This document shows positions 1 through 8,664 of a stretch of DNA of 64,000 nucleotides, piece by piece. The stretch's first letter is position 1, and every line of letters starts with the position of its first letter. The stretch spans positions 124,001 through 188,000 of the forward strand of contig CAJXTB010000004.1 in the NCBI GenBank assembly GCA_913061235.1, read 5' to 3'. Both the position numbers and the translations under genes were made by a program. Below the pieces are notes generated by a model. That model ran no database searches. It saw nothing but the letters and a program-made list of their open reading frames with translations, and had not been told where the DNA came from. The stretch is from an uncultured Pseudomonadota bacterium. Lineage in GTDB: Bacteria > Myxococcota_A > UBA796 > GCA-2862545.

Positions 1-678
1 TTTCCGGGTGGCCGTGTCGATGACGAGGACCACCTGATGCCCGAGAGCATGGTCAGCGGGGGCGAACACACCGCCGCGCGCCTGGGTCTGTCCGAGAAGG
101 AGGCCACCGGGTTCTTGGTCGCTGGCGTGCGTGAGACCTATGAGGAAGCCGGTATTTGGCTTGGCAAGGGCGAACTGCCCGATGAGCTACGTCACCCGCT
201 TAACAATGGCGAGGTACGGTTTTGTGACCTGCTTGCGGCGCATCAGGCGTCCATTGACCTAGACGTCCTGAAGCCCTGGGGATGGTGGGTGACTCCGGTC
301 AGTGAGCCTCGTCGGTACAACACCCGCTTTGTTGTGGCCACCACAGATGCCGATGGTTCGCATGATGAAGGTGAGACAGTGGATAGCGGCTGGTTCCGCC
401 CTGCGGACGCTCTCGCTGCGGTGGACGCCGGTGAGGTTCGCATGGCGCCGCCGACATGGTGGATAGTGCAGGAACTGAAGCGCTTGGCGCATGTAGAGGC
501 TGTCCTTGCGCATACGGATGACCGCCCCATTGAGAAGATTCTACCCATCTTGGAGCTGGCTGAAGGTGCTGTGCGGTTGACCCTACCTGGGCATGCGGAC
601 CACCCGGACGCTGCCATTGCTGGACTGCCGACCGAGATTGTGTTTGAGCAGGGAAAGTGGTGGGCCCCAAAGGTCTAG
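1..678 (+). CDS. NUDT19-like Nudix hydrolase (5' end outside window)
   Basis: The reading frame is open from base 1 and starts with FPGGRVDD, the opening of a Nudix box, so the true start lies left of the window. The rest of the box (RETYEEAG) follows only after about 30 inserted residues. Split Nudix boxes of this type are known from the NUDT19/RP2p family, whose animal members hydrolyse CoA and acyl-CoA diphosphates. The downstream segment with Pro-Arg-Arg-Tyr-Asn-Thr-Arg-Phe and the C-terminal helical part also fit that family. Catalytic Glu residues of the REXXEE core are present. The substrate is inferred from family only. The stop codon is followed by a perfect hairpin. Confidence 0.85.
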   Translation, partial: FPGGRVDDEDHLMPESMVSGGEHTAARLGLSEKEATGFLVAGVRETYEEAGIWLGKGELPDELRHPLNNGEVRFCDLLAAHQASIDLDVLKPWGWWVTPVSEPRRYNTRFVVATTDADGSHDEGETVDSGWFRPADALAAVDAGEVRMAPPTWWIVQELKRLAHVEAVLAHTDDRPIEKILPILELAEGAVRLTLPGHADHPDAAIAGLPTEIVFEQGKWWAPKV

Positions 679-687
679 ACCGCCAGC

Positions 688-721
688 CAACTGACAACTG
701 TCGGCTGACAGTTGTCAGTTG
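688..721. repeat. Perfect 15-bp inverted repeat with 4-base loop
   Basis: Bases 688-702 (CAACTGACAACTGTC) pair perfectly with 707-721, around the loop GGCT. It starts 9 bases after the Nudix stop codon and ends 77 bases before the start of the transposase-like gene. There is no T-run on either side, so it is not a canonical intrinsic terminator. It could be a Rho-assisted transcript end, an operator, or a REP-like hairpin belonging to the neighbouring transposase-like gene. Confidence 0.6.
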
Positions 722-798
722 TCACACCGTGTCCGACGGTCCAACGCCTAGTTTGAGTTGGCACCCTTGTTGCTTTGACCCCTCGCAGGAGGTGGTCA

Positions 799-1542
799 AT
801 GGTCGAACGGATTCAGATTGCGCTGGACACGGGCTGGGAAGAACTGGCGACGAGTCGCGAGCGGTACGCACTCTTGGTGCGGTTGTCCGGTGCCTGTGCG
901 AAACAGGGCGTTAGCCTTCTGGGCTTCGGCCTCGCCGACCGCCAAGTACGCTTTGCCATTGAGGGCGGTGCGGTGGCCATCGCCCATGCCATGCGAGGCG
1001 TACGTGTCGGTACCATTGCGAGTCTGCGTGGCCAGGGGACTGTCGTGTGCCTCGGCGAGACCAAGCGGTGGCGCTCGTCGTGCGTAGAGGATGCCCTGGT
1101 GTGGACCCACCAGGTCTCACAAGTCGATGGCGCACTTGGACCGCTGGCGAGCCCGTGGACGAGTCACCGCGACGTGATGGGGTTTCGAACGGCGAGCTTT
1201 TTTGATGCTGAGCGGGTTCGGTCGCGCATTGATGTTCAGCGGGTTCACCTGCGAAGCGGTGGCCGAGCGCTTCCTGCAGCTATCGTCGAGCCCCAAGCGG
1301 GCGCTTCAGTAGGCTTTTTGATGCGCCTATCGGCGTCGGTGCTGGGCCTGTTGCCATCAGACCGCCGCAGCTTTGCCCTGTTCACGCAGCTCGCTCGGGC
1401 GTGTGGATGGAGCGTTCGCGACGTAGCGGACGCGCTGATGTTGTCGGCGCGTCGGGTCCGTCAGCTGGCGAATGGGCCTGTAGCACCGGTAGACGTAGCG
1501 CTCATCGCTCTGCACGACCCACGTCTGTGCGTCGTTCCGTAG
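799..1542 (+). CDS. Domesticated Y1/RAYT-like transposase homolog lacking catalytic residues
   Basis: This 247-residue protein starts at ATG 799, six bases after the ribosome site AGGAGGT at 787-793; a TTG at 775 is a weaker alternative. Segments align by eye with REP-associated tyrosine transposases. The HUH strand normally reading L-M-P-N-H-V-H-L-L-V is here LADRQVRFAI, so both metal-binding His are Gln and Arg. The helix carrying the catalytic Tyr reads EDALVWTHQ, with Trp at the expected Tyr. The PWSSYR-type segment is present as SPWTSHRDVMG. A C-terminal part (about 175-247) looks like a helix-turn-helix. I infer a DNA- or RNA-binding role without strand transfer. It is convergent with the TonB receptor, with 2 bases between stops. 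Confidence 0.6.
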   Translation: MVERIQIALDTGWEELATSRERYALLVRLSGACAKQGVSLLGFGLADRQVRFAIEGGAVAIAHAMRGVRVGTIASLRGQGTVVCLGETKRWRSSCVEDALVWTHQVSQVDGALGPLASPWTSHRDVMGFRTASFFDAERVRSRIDVQRVHLRSGGRALPAAIVEPQAGASVGFLMRLSASVLGLLPSDRRSFALFTQLARACGWSVRDVADALMLSARRVRQLANGPVAPVDVALIALHDPRLCVVP

Positions 1543-1544
1543 GT

Positions 1545-3701
1545 CTACAGCTCGACATCGATGGTGGCGAATACCGCGCGTCCTTCGGCTTGGATTCCAC
1601 GTGGGAAGCGTGGGTCCCCGGGGGCGCCGCGGTCTACCTCGTCTCGATGGAGCGGCGTCTGGTACTGAGTGTTGGAGGCATTGCGTATGGAGAAGCCCAC
1701 GCCAAAGCGCCCGCCGGGACCCAGATCACTGGCTCGCCCTGCGACATGAACAAGTGCGTAAGCGGGGCCGTCCTCAATGCCGACTGTGGGTGCCCAGTCA
1801 CTGCGAGGTCGCGCGCTGTACACTTCGGAGAGCACGGTGGCTGACCAGTGTTCGCCGAGGCGTCCGGTGAGGGAGCCTTTGCCCATGTGTGGCGGAACCT
1901 CAAACTGCTGACGGCCAGCGTAGGGGCCAGCCGAGCCGTAGTTAGACAGGGTGAGCGCGTAGGCGAGGCGCAGGGTGAATGCGGCGTAGGTCAGTGTGGC
2001 CTCGGCCTCGGCCGCAATCACGGACAGGTTGCCAGCCAGGTTTTGATACTCGTTTGGCGGGCTAATCTTGTCGATTTCGTTGGTGACGAGGGACCAGCTT
2101 CCCAAGGCGCGCAGCTCAACGCCATCCATTGGTTTCGCGGTGACCTCGCCTTCAACGGTATCGATACTCTCCGGGCGTAGGTCCAGAGACCCCGAAGCAA
2201 AGACGAACTGGCCGTCTTCATCTTGTTCGGTCGTCTTAACCAGCAGCTCGCGAACATTGGGCGCACGGAAGGCCCGTCCGTAGAGCACCTTGACCGTCAC
2301 CGAGTCCGTCGGGACGAGCAGTACGCCTGCTCGTGGCGTTGCCGTGGGCTGAAACACGGCGGCACCGGCGTCATCGGTGCTGTTGACGGGGAAACGCTGG
2401 TCGTAGCGGGCGCCAAGAACAAACTCGACCTCGGGCAAGGCAGTCCAGGTGTGCTGGGCGTAGGCATACACGTTCAGCAGACTGCCAGAGGCCTCGAATC
2501 CGGTGCTGCGGCCAATGCTGTCCCCGGCTGAGAACTGCAAGTCAATGACCCCGGACTGGTCGTCAGGGCCGGGGATGACTCGCGTGAGCTCGGTTCCAGC
2601 GCCCACCACGGTCACGTGGTCGAGAACAGGTCGGGCGTCCATGTCGACAGCGAATCCAAGGCGTCGGGTGTCCTTGTTCGTCTCCACGGTGATGAGCGAT
2701 TGGGTGGTGTCGAAGGTGCCGTCCGCCTGCTCGGTAGTGGTGAATCCGGTATCGAAAAAGTAGGAACCAGGGTTGTCGTAGCGGTGTGACCAGACTCGTG
2801 GGGTCACGGTGACGCGGCTGGCAACGTCGATGTCGTAGCGGGCGTGGAGCGTAGTGTAGTGGTAGAAAAGCCCGTAGTTATCGATGTCTCGTTGAATGAT
2901 GTCCGTTGGCGTTGACGCCGGGTTGCTCAAGAACGAGTGGCGATAGTCGGTGTGTTCCAGGCCAATGGTGAGACCTTCAAGGTCGAGTCGAGCGGCGATG
3001 AAGGCGGCTCGCTTTGGGTCTTGCCCGAGCAGGTCGCGCTCGCCGCGTGGTGTGATGTCAATGCCGTCGCCGTCTTGGGTCATGATGCGGGCTGTTGCAG
3101 ACACGCCGGCGTCTAGACCGGCGACTCGGGTTCGGGTGCCTGCCATGACCGAGACATCGGAGCGATTGCGGCCACCGAGCGTCCAGTTGGCGCGTACACC
3201 ATCCACTTCTCCAGGCGCGTAGGTGACAATGTTGACCACGCCAGCGAAGGCGCCTGTGCCGTAGATGGCCGACCCAGGTCCTTTGATGACCTCGACTTGG
3301 CGAATCTGGCTGACCGGTAGGAAGTCTCCGGTAAACGCGTGGGTGTACACGCCGTCGTACCAGGCGACACCGTCGACGAGCAGCAAGATCTTGTTGTTGT
3401 CGGGGCTGACAATGCCGCGGAAAGACACGAGGTCTCGGCCTTCCACGCTCTTGGTTGCGTACAGCCCGGGCATGTCGCGCAGAATGTCGGTGACGGTGCG
3501 GTACCCGCGCTCACGAATCATGTCAGCCGTCACTAAAGCGACGATATTCGGGGCCTTTTGTACCGTCTGGGCGTAGCGAGATGCGACCGTGACCAGTTGC
3601 TCGTCGAGGGCGAACAGCTCGCTCTCGTCGGCTTCTTCGAAGGGGTCAACGGGTTCGGGCTCGTCGGCCCAAGCTAGCGATGCGAGCAACAGTGCAATCA
3701 T
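1545..3701 (-). CDS. TonB-dependent outer-membrane receptor
   Basis: The 718-residue product starts with a short signal peptide (MIALLLASLAWA) and an acidic stretch. The plug domain (about 30-160) has typical motifs: TVTDILRDMPGL, VSFRGI, ILLLVDGV and VEVIKGPGSAIYGTGAFAGVVNIVT. The remainder is a beta-barrel with alternating aromatic strands, ending in a final strand (VFATIDVEL). Such receptors import siderophores, cobalamin, metal chelates or oligosaccharides using TonB energy. The ligand cannot be told from sequence, and no TonB/ExbBD genes are adjacent. The FKBP-type isomerase gene lies 17 bases upstream on the same strand, so co-transcription is likely. Confidence 0.93.
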   Translation of the reverse strand: MIALLLASLAWADEPEPVDPFEEADESELFALDEQLVTVASRYAQTVQKAPNIVALVTADMIRERGYRTVTDILRDMPGLYATKSVEGRDLVSFRGIVSPDNNKILLLVDGVAWYDGVYTHAFTGDFLPVSQIRQVEVIKGPGSAIYGTGAFAGVVNIVTYAPGEVDGVRANWTLGGRNRSDVSVMAGTRTRVAGLDAGVSATARIMTQDGDGIDITPRGERDLLGQDPKRAAFIAARLDLEGLTIGLEHTDYRHSFLSNPASTPTDIIQRDIDNYGLFYHYTTLHARYDIDVASRVTVTPRVWSHRYDNPGSYFFDTGFTTTEQADGTFDTTQSLITVETNKDTRRLGFAVDMDARPVLDHVTVVGAGTELTRVIPGPDDQSGVIDLQFSAGDSIGRSTGFEASGSLLNVYAYAQHTWTALPEVEFVLGARYDQRFPVNSTDDAGAAVFQPTATPRAGVLLVPTDSVTVKVLYGRAFRAPNVRELLVKTTEQDEDGQFVFASGSLDLRPESIDTVEGEVTAKPMDGVELRALGSWSLVTNEIDKISPPNEYQNLAGNLSVIAAEAEATLTYAAFTLRLAYALTLSNYGSAGPYAGRQQFEVPPHMGKGSLTGRLGEHWSATVLSEVYSARPRSDWAPTVGIEDGPAYALVHVAGRASDLGPGGRFGVGFSIRNASNTQYQTPLHRDEVDRGAPGDPRFPRGIQAEGRAVFATIDVEL

Positions 3702-3718
3702 TGCCCACAGCGTACACG

Positions 3719-4681
3719 CTATTCGTCCTTGATCTCTACGAGTTGCACCAAGAATAGCAGCGTGGCTTGGGGCGGCACGTAGTTGCGCAAGCCATTCTCG
3801 CCGTAGCCAAGCTCCGGTGGAATCTCAATCAATCGAGTTCCGCCGACGGTCATCCCCGCGATGCCCATCTCGACGCCTTCGAGCATTTCGTTCTTGCCCC
3901 ACTCGAAGGTGGCCGGTGCGGACCGGGTCAGCGAACTATCAAAGCGCTTGCCGTCTGCCTTGAGAAACGCGCTGTAGTCGAGCGAGATGGTGTCGCCCTG
4001 CGCGAGTGCTTGCCCGGTGCCTTGCTCAAGGTCGATGACCTGAACACCTCCGACAGCTCGCATTGCTGAGGCATCGAAGGCAGGCGGTGCTTCTGGGGCT
4101 TCCCGTGCTGAACCAACGGTCACCAGCTCAAACTCGAAGCGGACGGTGGCGTTGCGCGGAATGCGCGGCGGGCGACCGGTCTGCCCGAAGGCGAGCTCGG
4201 GTGGAAAAACAGCAGCGCGTTTGCCGCCGACTCGCATGCCCAGAACGGCTTCGTCCCAGCCTGGAATCGGAGCGTTGCCGTGTCCCATCGTGAAGAGGAG
4301 CGGTCTTGCTCGGCGCTTGCTGCTGTCGAACATCTCGCCAGACTCTTCAAGCCAGCCGGTGTACTCGACGATGACCGGGGAGCCGTCCGTTGCTACTTCA
4401 CCGTCGCCAACAATGAGGTCGGAGGTTCGAAGGCCGGTCTCACTCTTTGTCCATGCATCTTCTGCGATGGCTGTTGGTGCTTCTTCCGGGCGTCGTGCGT
4501 CTTCCGGTGGGGGAGTTGTCGACGAGGTAGCTGGAGGTGCGGATGGAACCGTTGTCTGCGGTCCAGTTGTCTGCTGCCCAGTTGTCTGCTGGGCGTCGCC
4601 GCTCAGCATGAAGCCGATTCCTGCTGCTGCGAGCAACCCAACGGCGCCTGCGGCCAGCCAACCAATCGTACTGCGTTCCAT
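3719..4681 (-). CDS. Tandem two-domain FKBP-type peptidyl-prolyl isomerase
   Basis: The 320-residue protein has an N-terminal transmembrane anchor (about 6-28), a Gln/Thr/Pro-rich linker with QTTG repeats, and two FKBP domains (about 85-190 and 215-320). Domain 1 keeps the pocket signature VEYTGWL, FDSS and PIPGWDEAVLGM. Domain 2 keeps LDYSAFL, FDSS and PPELGYG, but the pocket Trp position is replaced (MLEGVEMG), so it may be weaker. FKBPs catalyse prolyl cis-trans isomerisation; this one should work outside the inner membrane, probably in folding of exported proteins. The ribosome site GGGAGAA precedes ATG 4681. It sits between the FHA-like gene and the TonB receptor gene on one strand. Confidence 0.92.
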   Translation of the reverse strand: MERSTIGWLAAGAVGLLAAAGIGFMLSGDAQQTTGQQTTGPQTTVPSAPPATSSTTPPPEDARRPEEAPTAIAEDAWTKSETGLRTSDLIVGDGEVATDGSPVIVEYTGWLEESGEMFDSSKRRARPLLFTMGHGNAPIPGWDEAVLGMRVGGKRAAVFPPELAFGQTGRPPRIPRNATVRFEFELVTVGSAREAPEAPPAFDASAMRAVGGVQVIDLEQGTGQALAQGDTISLDYSAFLKADGKRFDSSLTRSAPATFEWGKNEMLEGVEMGIAGMTVGGTRLIEIPPELGYGENGLRNYVPPQATLLFLVQLVEIKDE

Positions 4682-4726
4682 GCCGTTCTCCCGATGGTCG
4701 GCGCTGTAACGCGCTGGGGAACCGGG

Positions 4727-5344
4727 CTACCCTAAGATGGACCTCAGCAGCACACCTATGCCGCCCATGCACGCTGTACCGAGTGCGAACAGTGCGCCGG
4801 CACCGCCGAGCAGGAGTCCGGCCATGACTCGGGGATTGGTGAGTGCGCCGGAACGGTAGCGGTGAGACAGGCGGTAGTACTCTCGGTACAGCGGGTTGCG
4901 CATCAACCAGCGGGCCTTCTGCTGGCGCATCATCTCTTGGCCAAGCTTGCCCGCAAATCCACCGCCTGCTGCGCGTCCTGCTTGTCGACCCGGTCCGCTG
5001 GCTTGAGCGGTGGCCTCTTCGTAGGACAGCGTGAATCGAGGCCCTGATGGTGTTCCCACAACCAAGGTGTCGCCTGCGTTGGCTTGGACAGCGGCGGCAA
5101 CCGGGGACATTCCGCCACCCGCACGGACCAAGAACAGCCCGAAACCACGCTGAATGGGCTGCACCAGGTACGACCCGGGGCCCTGAACCGCAACGGTCAC
5201 GTGAACCGGAGCAATGCCAGAGTTGGGTTGTAAGACAATCTGGCACTGACGGTTGTCCGTGCCGATCTGTACGATTCCCCCACGAAAGGGGCCGAACCGT
5301 GTGCCTCCCATCTCGGGAGGTAGTTGAAGCCAAGTGTCGCCCAT
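4727..5344 (-). CDS. FHA-like domain protein with C-terminal transmembrane segment
   Basis: The 205-residue protein has an N-terminal beta-rich region (about 15-105) with the FHA-like pattern G-G-I-V-Q-I-G-T-D, then CQIVL and IAPVHVTV. The position that usually carries Ser before the binding His reads Pro-Val-His, so phosphothreonine recognition may be altered. A basic, Ala/Gly-rich linker (about 120-170) leads to one hydrophobic segment (about 175-200), suggesting a tail-anchored membrane protein with the domain in the cytosol. FHA domains recruit phosphoproteins, often in kinase signalling. The ligand is unknown. No clear ribosome site precedes ATG 5344. Confidence 0.6.
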   Translation of the reverse strand: MGDTWLQLPPEMGGTRFGPFRGGIVQIGTDNRQCQIVLQPNSGIAPVHVTVAVQGPGSYLVQPIQRGFGLFLVRAGGGMSPVAAAVQANAGDTLVVGTPSGPRFTLSYEEATAQASGPGRQAGRAAGGGFAGKLGQEMMRQQKARWLMRNPLYREYYRLSHRYRSGALTNPRVMAGLLLGGAGALFALGTACMGGIGVLLRSILG

Positions 5345-5380
5345 GTGTGCAGCCTACAACAGGGGAAGGGTCAACGCACA

Positions 5381-5439
5381 ACGGCCGCGTACGGGGTGTC
5401 CGTACGCGGCCGTCGAGTCGATCGGAGCGAATGCTCCGA
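5381..5439. terminator. Two tandem hairpins downstream of rpmJ
   Basis: A perfect 14-bp stem (5381-5394 with 5400-5413, loop GGTGT) and a 7-bp stem (5422-5428 with 5433-5439, loop GAAT) lie directly after the bL36 stop codon at 5447. Neither is followed by a T-run on the minus strand, so they may stabilise the 3' end, block read-through, or act with Rho. They separate rpmJ from the FHA/FKBP/receptor unit. Confidence 0.55.
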
Positions 5440-5446
5440 ACCAGAA

Positions 5447-5587
5447 CTACTTCTTCTTAGAAGAGCCCTGGCGTGCTTTGAAGCGGGGGTTCGACTTGCA
5501 GATGACGTAGACGCGTCCGCGACGACGAACAATCTGGCAGTCCTTGTGGCGCTTCTTGAGCGAGCGCAGGGAGTTGGCGACCTTCAT
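5447..5587 (-). CDS. rpmJ: Ribosomal protein bL36, zinc-site-deficient (YkgO-like) type
   Basis: Reading the minus strand from ATG 5587 to TAG 5447 gives a 46-residue basic protein with the bL36 pattern: [20 protein letters not shown] at the N-terminus, then [19 protein letters not shown] and a Lys-rich tail. It is too short for common ORF cut-offs. Canonical bL36 binds zinc with three Cys and one His. Here only two Cys remain, the first Cys position is basic and the His position is Phe, as in the YkgO-type paralogs that work without zinc. It is part of the large subunit near the peptidyl transferase centre. No other ribosomal gene is adjacent. The upstream sequence AGGTCTCTC gives a weak ribosome site. 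Confidence 0.92.
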   Translation of the reverse strand: MKVANSLRSLKKRHKDCQIVRRRGRVYVICKSNPRFKARQGSSKKK

Positions 5588-5623
5588 GAGAGACCTCGTT
5601 CTGATAGGTAGAGACGGGCGCAG

Positions 5624-6409
5624 TTAGCGTGGCTCCTGGATTGAGTCAAGCGATGCTCCCAGGTTCAGTCGCGACAACCTCACGGTGCGGTACCCGTGCC
5701 GTGCAAGGAACGCCGCTAGCCCCGACTCGGGAGGGGTCTCGATCACCCACGCAGCGGGCCATCGCTCGGGCGGCAGAGTCGAGATCGCGTGGCGAACAAC
5801 AGCGTCATCTACGCCTTCCAGGTCGGTCTTTACGGCGTCGAAGCGGTGAACCCCGAGACGGTCCATCAATGCGGGCAGGGTCTCGCTAGGACGGTCCGTG
5901 CCCGCGGTGATCCGTCGGCTGCCTAGGTTGCTAGGGTCGGAGCAGACCAGCTGGACTGAGCCGCCATGGTCCGTGAGGGCGGTGCCGGAGAGGGTCGCCG
6001 GCAAGCCTGAACGGGTCATGTGCGACTGCAGCTTGTCGCGCGTGTTGTCGTCAGCCTCTACGCAGACAATGCGTCCGTCGGGCAGGACGCTGGGGCCCAC
6101 TTGCAGCGCGTAGAAGCCGAGGTAGCTCCCGGCGTCGAGGAACGTGCCTCCTGGGCGCAGGGCGCGCTTGAGAAACGCTCGCTCAGGTGCGTCTACTAAG
6201 TGCGGTGCGAACAGGTACAGCCCATCCACGTGTTGGTGTGGGTCGAGCTGCATGGCATGGCCGAGAACGTCTACCGTTGCAGGAGGTCGTGGGCATCGGG
6301 TGTACAAGCCGCGAATCACGTGGTTTGCGACGCCGAGCATCTTGGGCCAGCGCGGTAGGCGTAGGGATACGGCGCGCAAGGCCCTGAGTTCCAGCAGCGT
6401 CTCAGTCAT
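5624..6409 (-). CDS. FkbM-family SAM-dependent methyltransferase
   Basis: The 261-residue protein has a class I methyltransferase core: motif I FLDAGSYLGFYAL (about 90-102), an acidic strand end IVCVEADDNT for SAM ribose binding, and a later KTDLEGVDDAVV, the typical FkbM signature (Asp-x-E-G). FkbM enzymes O-methylate sugars, lipids or natural products. ATG 6409 overlaps the TGA of the alpha-amylase gene (ATGA), so the two are translationally coupled. A start ten codons upstream is possible but would sit inside the amylase gene. The coupling suggests a role on the same glycan, but this is inference. Confidence 0.82.
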   Translation of the reverse strand: MTETLLELRALRAVSLRLPRWPKMLGVANHVIRGLYTRCPRPPATVDVLGHAMQLDPHQHVDGLYLFAPHLVDAPERAFLKRALRPGGTFLDAGSYLGFYALQVGPSVLPDGRIVCVEADDNTRDKLQSHMTRSGLPATLSGTALTDHGGSVQLVCSDPSNLGSRRITAGTDRPSETLPALMDRLGVHRFDAVKTDLEGVDDAVVRHAISTLPPERWPAAWVIETPPESGLAAFLARHGYRTVRLSRLNLGASLDSIQEPR

Positions 6410-8664
6410 TCGCCGGGCACAAAGACCGCGTACTCCCAAGGATTGAGCGTGATGGTCAGCTGGGAATCCGCCACATCCGCGGTTCGGTCAGACGGCAGTG
6501 CATTGGTGAGTGTGCCGTCTGCGACGAGCGCATTGCCGTACAGAGCCATGGTCTGGGTGCGCGGGGAGTCTCCAATGTACAAGGCGACAATAGCGACATC
6601 ACCTGAGTCCGTTCCACGGGCGTAGACGTACAAGTCGTCGTCTACCCACAGCTCCACACGCTCACCCTGCTGCAAGGCCGTGTTTGAGGCACGAAGCTGC
6701 CCGAGCTGTTGGTAGCGCTCCAGCAAGATGTCTTGTGCGCGGGAGCGGGTCCAGTCCATGAGCCGCCGATTGTCCGGGTCTCCTGCACCTGCCAGACCGA
6801 TTTCGTCGCCGTAGTACAGCAGTGGCGGTCCGGGCTGTGTTGCAACAAAGGCGAAGGAGGTGGCCAGCTTGTTGATGATTTCCCACTGGGCGCTTGTGGG
6901 TTCAGTGTCGCCGCCTTCGGCCATGAGGTCGGGGCAGCCGCCGAACAGCTGGTAGTTGGGGCAGCCGGCAATCTCGGTCGCGTACCGGCCCACGTCATGG
7001 TTGCCGAGGAACACGCTCATGTCGTGAATCGCTTCACCGTAGACGGACTCGGAGGCGGCGACTTCGGACGCCAGCGCGCGGAACCCTTGCTCGCGACCAA
7101 TGCCGTCTCGGATGGGGTTGAGCAGGGGAAAGTCGAACTGTCCGTCGAGCTCGTATGGAGCGATGTAGTCGTTGATGAGCTGCTGGCCGCCAGGGCCAGT
7201 GAAGGTCTCGCCTACGAGGTAAAAGTCGCCGTGTTCTGCTGCGCCGTAGCGGGACTGCAGGGTCAGGGCGAGGGAGCGCAGGATGACGTGATCCATGTGC
7301 TTAGCGGCGTCTACTCGTAGGCCATCAATGTCGAACGTCTCAATCCACCACAGGGTGTCGTCAATGGACGCGGTCACAATGTCGGGGTCCCGGTAGTTGA
7401 GGTCCGGTAGGTAGTCGGTGAACCAGCAGAACAGCGGATTGGTGTCCCAGTTGCACTCACCTGCGTCCGTGGTGCAGGGGCAGGGGGCGGCGCCGAACCA
7501 CTCAGGGTGCTGAGTGACGTACTCATGCTCTTCATGGACGTGGTTGAGTGGGACGTCTAGCAGCACGCGGATGCCATGTTCGTGAGCGGTGTCTACGAAG
7601 TCCTTCAGGGCTTGCTCACCTGAGATCTCGTCCGTTCCCCAGTGCTCGTCGACGGCTCGCGCTTGAATCGGCCAATAGCCGTGGTAGCCGGTGTAGTTGT
7701 AGCCACCCGACCCACCGAAGGCGCTGTTGGGGTTGTCAGGTACTGGAGACAGCCAGATGCTGGAGACACCCAGGTCATCAAACCATCCGTCATCCATGGC
7801 CTGTTTTGCCCCGACGAGGTCGCCGCCTAGGTAGTTGGTGCCGTCGAACTCGGTACCGGGAATGGCGGGGAAGGTGCCGCCAGCATCGCGGAAGCGGTCA
7901 TTAAAGACGAAGTACAGCAAGCCACGGTTGTATGCGTCTTCGACATCATGTTCGCCCAACCAAATTGGAGCGAAGCCGTTGCCGGACTCCGGGGCGCGCC
8001 CCTCTGTGTCGAGAACGTCTACGCGCACGGTCCACTTGCCGCTCGGCAGGCCACTCGCGTCTACGCGGATGTGTCCGGTGACGGCGTCTGTGTCGACGGA
8101 AACGACGGCACCGCTAGGCAGGTCATCGATGGCAAGCCCGCCAATGGTTGTCAGCACGTCTGTCGTGTTCAGCTGGGCTTCGTCGGCTGCGCTCGTGAAT
8201 CGGAAGGTGGCGTGCAGGCCGTCTGCGCCATCGCTCGCTGCCTCCAACAATTCCAGCTCGGGCACGTCGCAGTCTCCAACCGTCAGGGCGCGGTTTTCAA
8301 TGCCGTTGTCCCAGGCTGTCAGCACGCTGGGGGGAGGATCCTCCCATTCACTGTCCACCACGTACTTGAAGGGGTAGACGCCGGGGCGCAGCTCGCCCAG
8401 CTCGATGGACCAGGCGCCATCGGTCGAGGTCATTGTCGAAGGCTGCCACTCGTTGAACGACCCCGCGATGGCCATGACGGACGCGCCCGATCCCGCACGC
8501 GTCACGCTCACCGTACAGTTTCGAACAAATTCCGGCCGCTCCGCGGGCTGCGCGGTGTCCAACTGTTCAGCAGGGCATGCAACAAGCAGGAGAAAGGGGA
8601 TGACAGGGGCGATCGAAAAAAACTGCGGCCAGTGGAGCACAACAAACCTCTTGCAGGACGGCAT
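6406..8664 (-). CDS. GH13 alpha-amylase-family lipoprotein with N-terminal CBM48-like domain
   Basis: From ATG 8664 the 752-residue product has a signal with lipobox LLVAC (Cys30). A CBM48-like beta domain (about 62-130) carries the SFNEWQP and YPFKYVVD motifs, followed by a second beta domain (about 135-225). The GH13 barrel (about 245-660) shows all catalytic regions: DVPLNH (Asp370), GLRVDAAKH with nucleophile Asp452, VGETF with acid/base Glu486 and GNHD (Asp557). It should hydrolyse alpha-1,4-glucans at the cell surface or in the periplasm. The frame stays open far upstream, but that part overlaps the divergent gene and is not coding. It is followed by the coupled FkbM methyltransferase. 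Confidence 0.92.
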   Translation of the reverse strand: MPSCKRFVVLHWPQFFSIAPVIPFLLLVACPAEQLDTAQPAERPEFVRNCTVSVTRAGSGASVMAIAGSFNEWQPSTMTSTDGAWSIELGELRPGVYPFKYVVDSEWEDPPPSVLTAWDNGIENRALTVGDCDVPELELLEAASDGADGLHATFRFTSAADEAQLNTTDVLTTIGGLAIDDLPSGAVVSVDTDAVTGHIRVDASGLPSGKWTVRVDVLDTEGRAPESGNGFAPIWLGEHDVEDAYNRGLLYFVFNDRFRDAGGTFPAIPGTEFDGTNYLGGDLVGAKQAMDDGWFDDLGVSSIWLSPVPDNPNSAFGGSGGYNYTGYHGYWPIQARAVDEHWGTDEISGEQALKDFVDTAHEHGIRVLLDVPLNHVHEEHEYVTQHPEWFGAAPCPCTTDAGECNWDTNPLFCWFTDYLPDLNYRDPDIVTASIDDTLWWIETFDIDGLRVDAAKHMDHVILRSLALTLQSRYGAAEHGDFYLVGETFTGPGGQQLINDYIAPYELDGQFDFPLLNPIRDGIGREQGFRALASEVAASESVYGEAIHDMSVFLGNHDVGRYATEIAGCPNYQLFGGCPDLMAEGGDTEPTSAQWEIINKLATSFAFVATQPGPPLLYYGDEIGLAGAGDPDNRRLMDWTRSRAQDILLERYQQLGQLRASNTALQQGERVELWVDDDLYVYARGTDSGDVAIVALYIGDSPRTQTMALYGNALVADGTLTNALPSDRTADVADSQLTITLNPWEYAVFVPGE

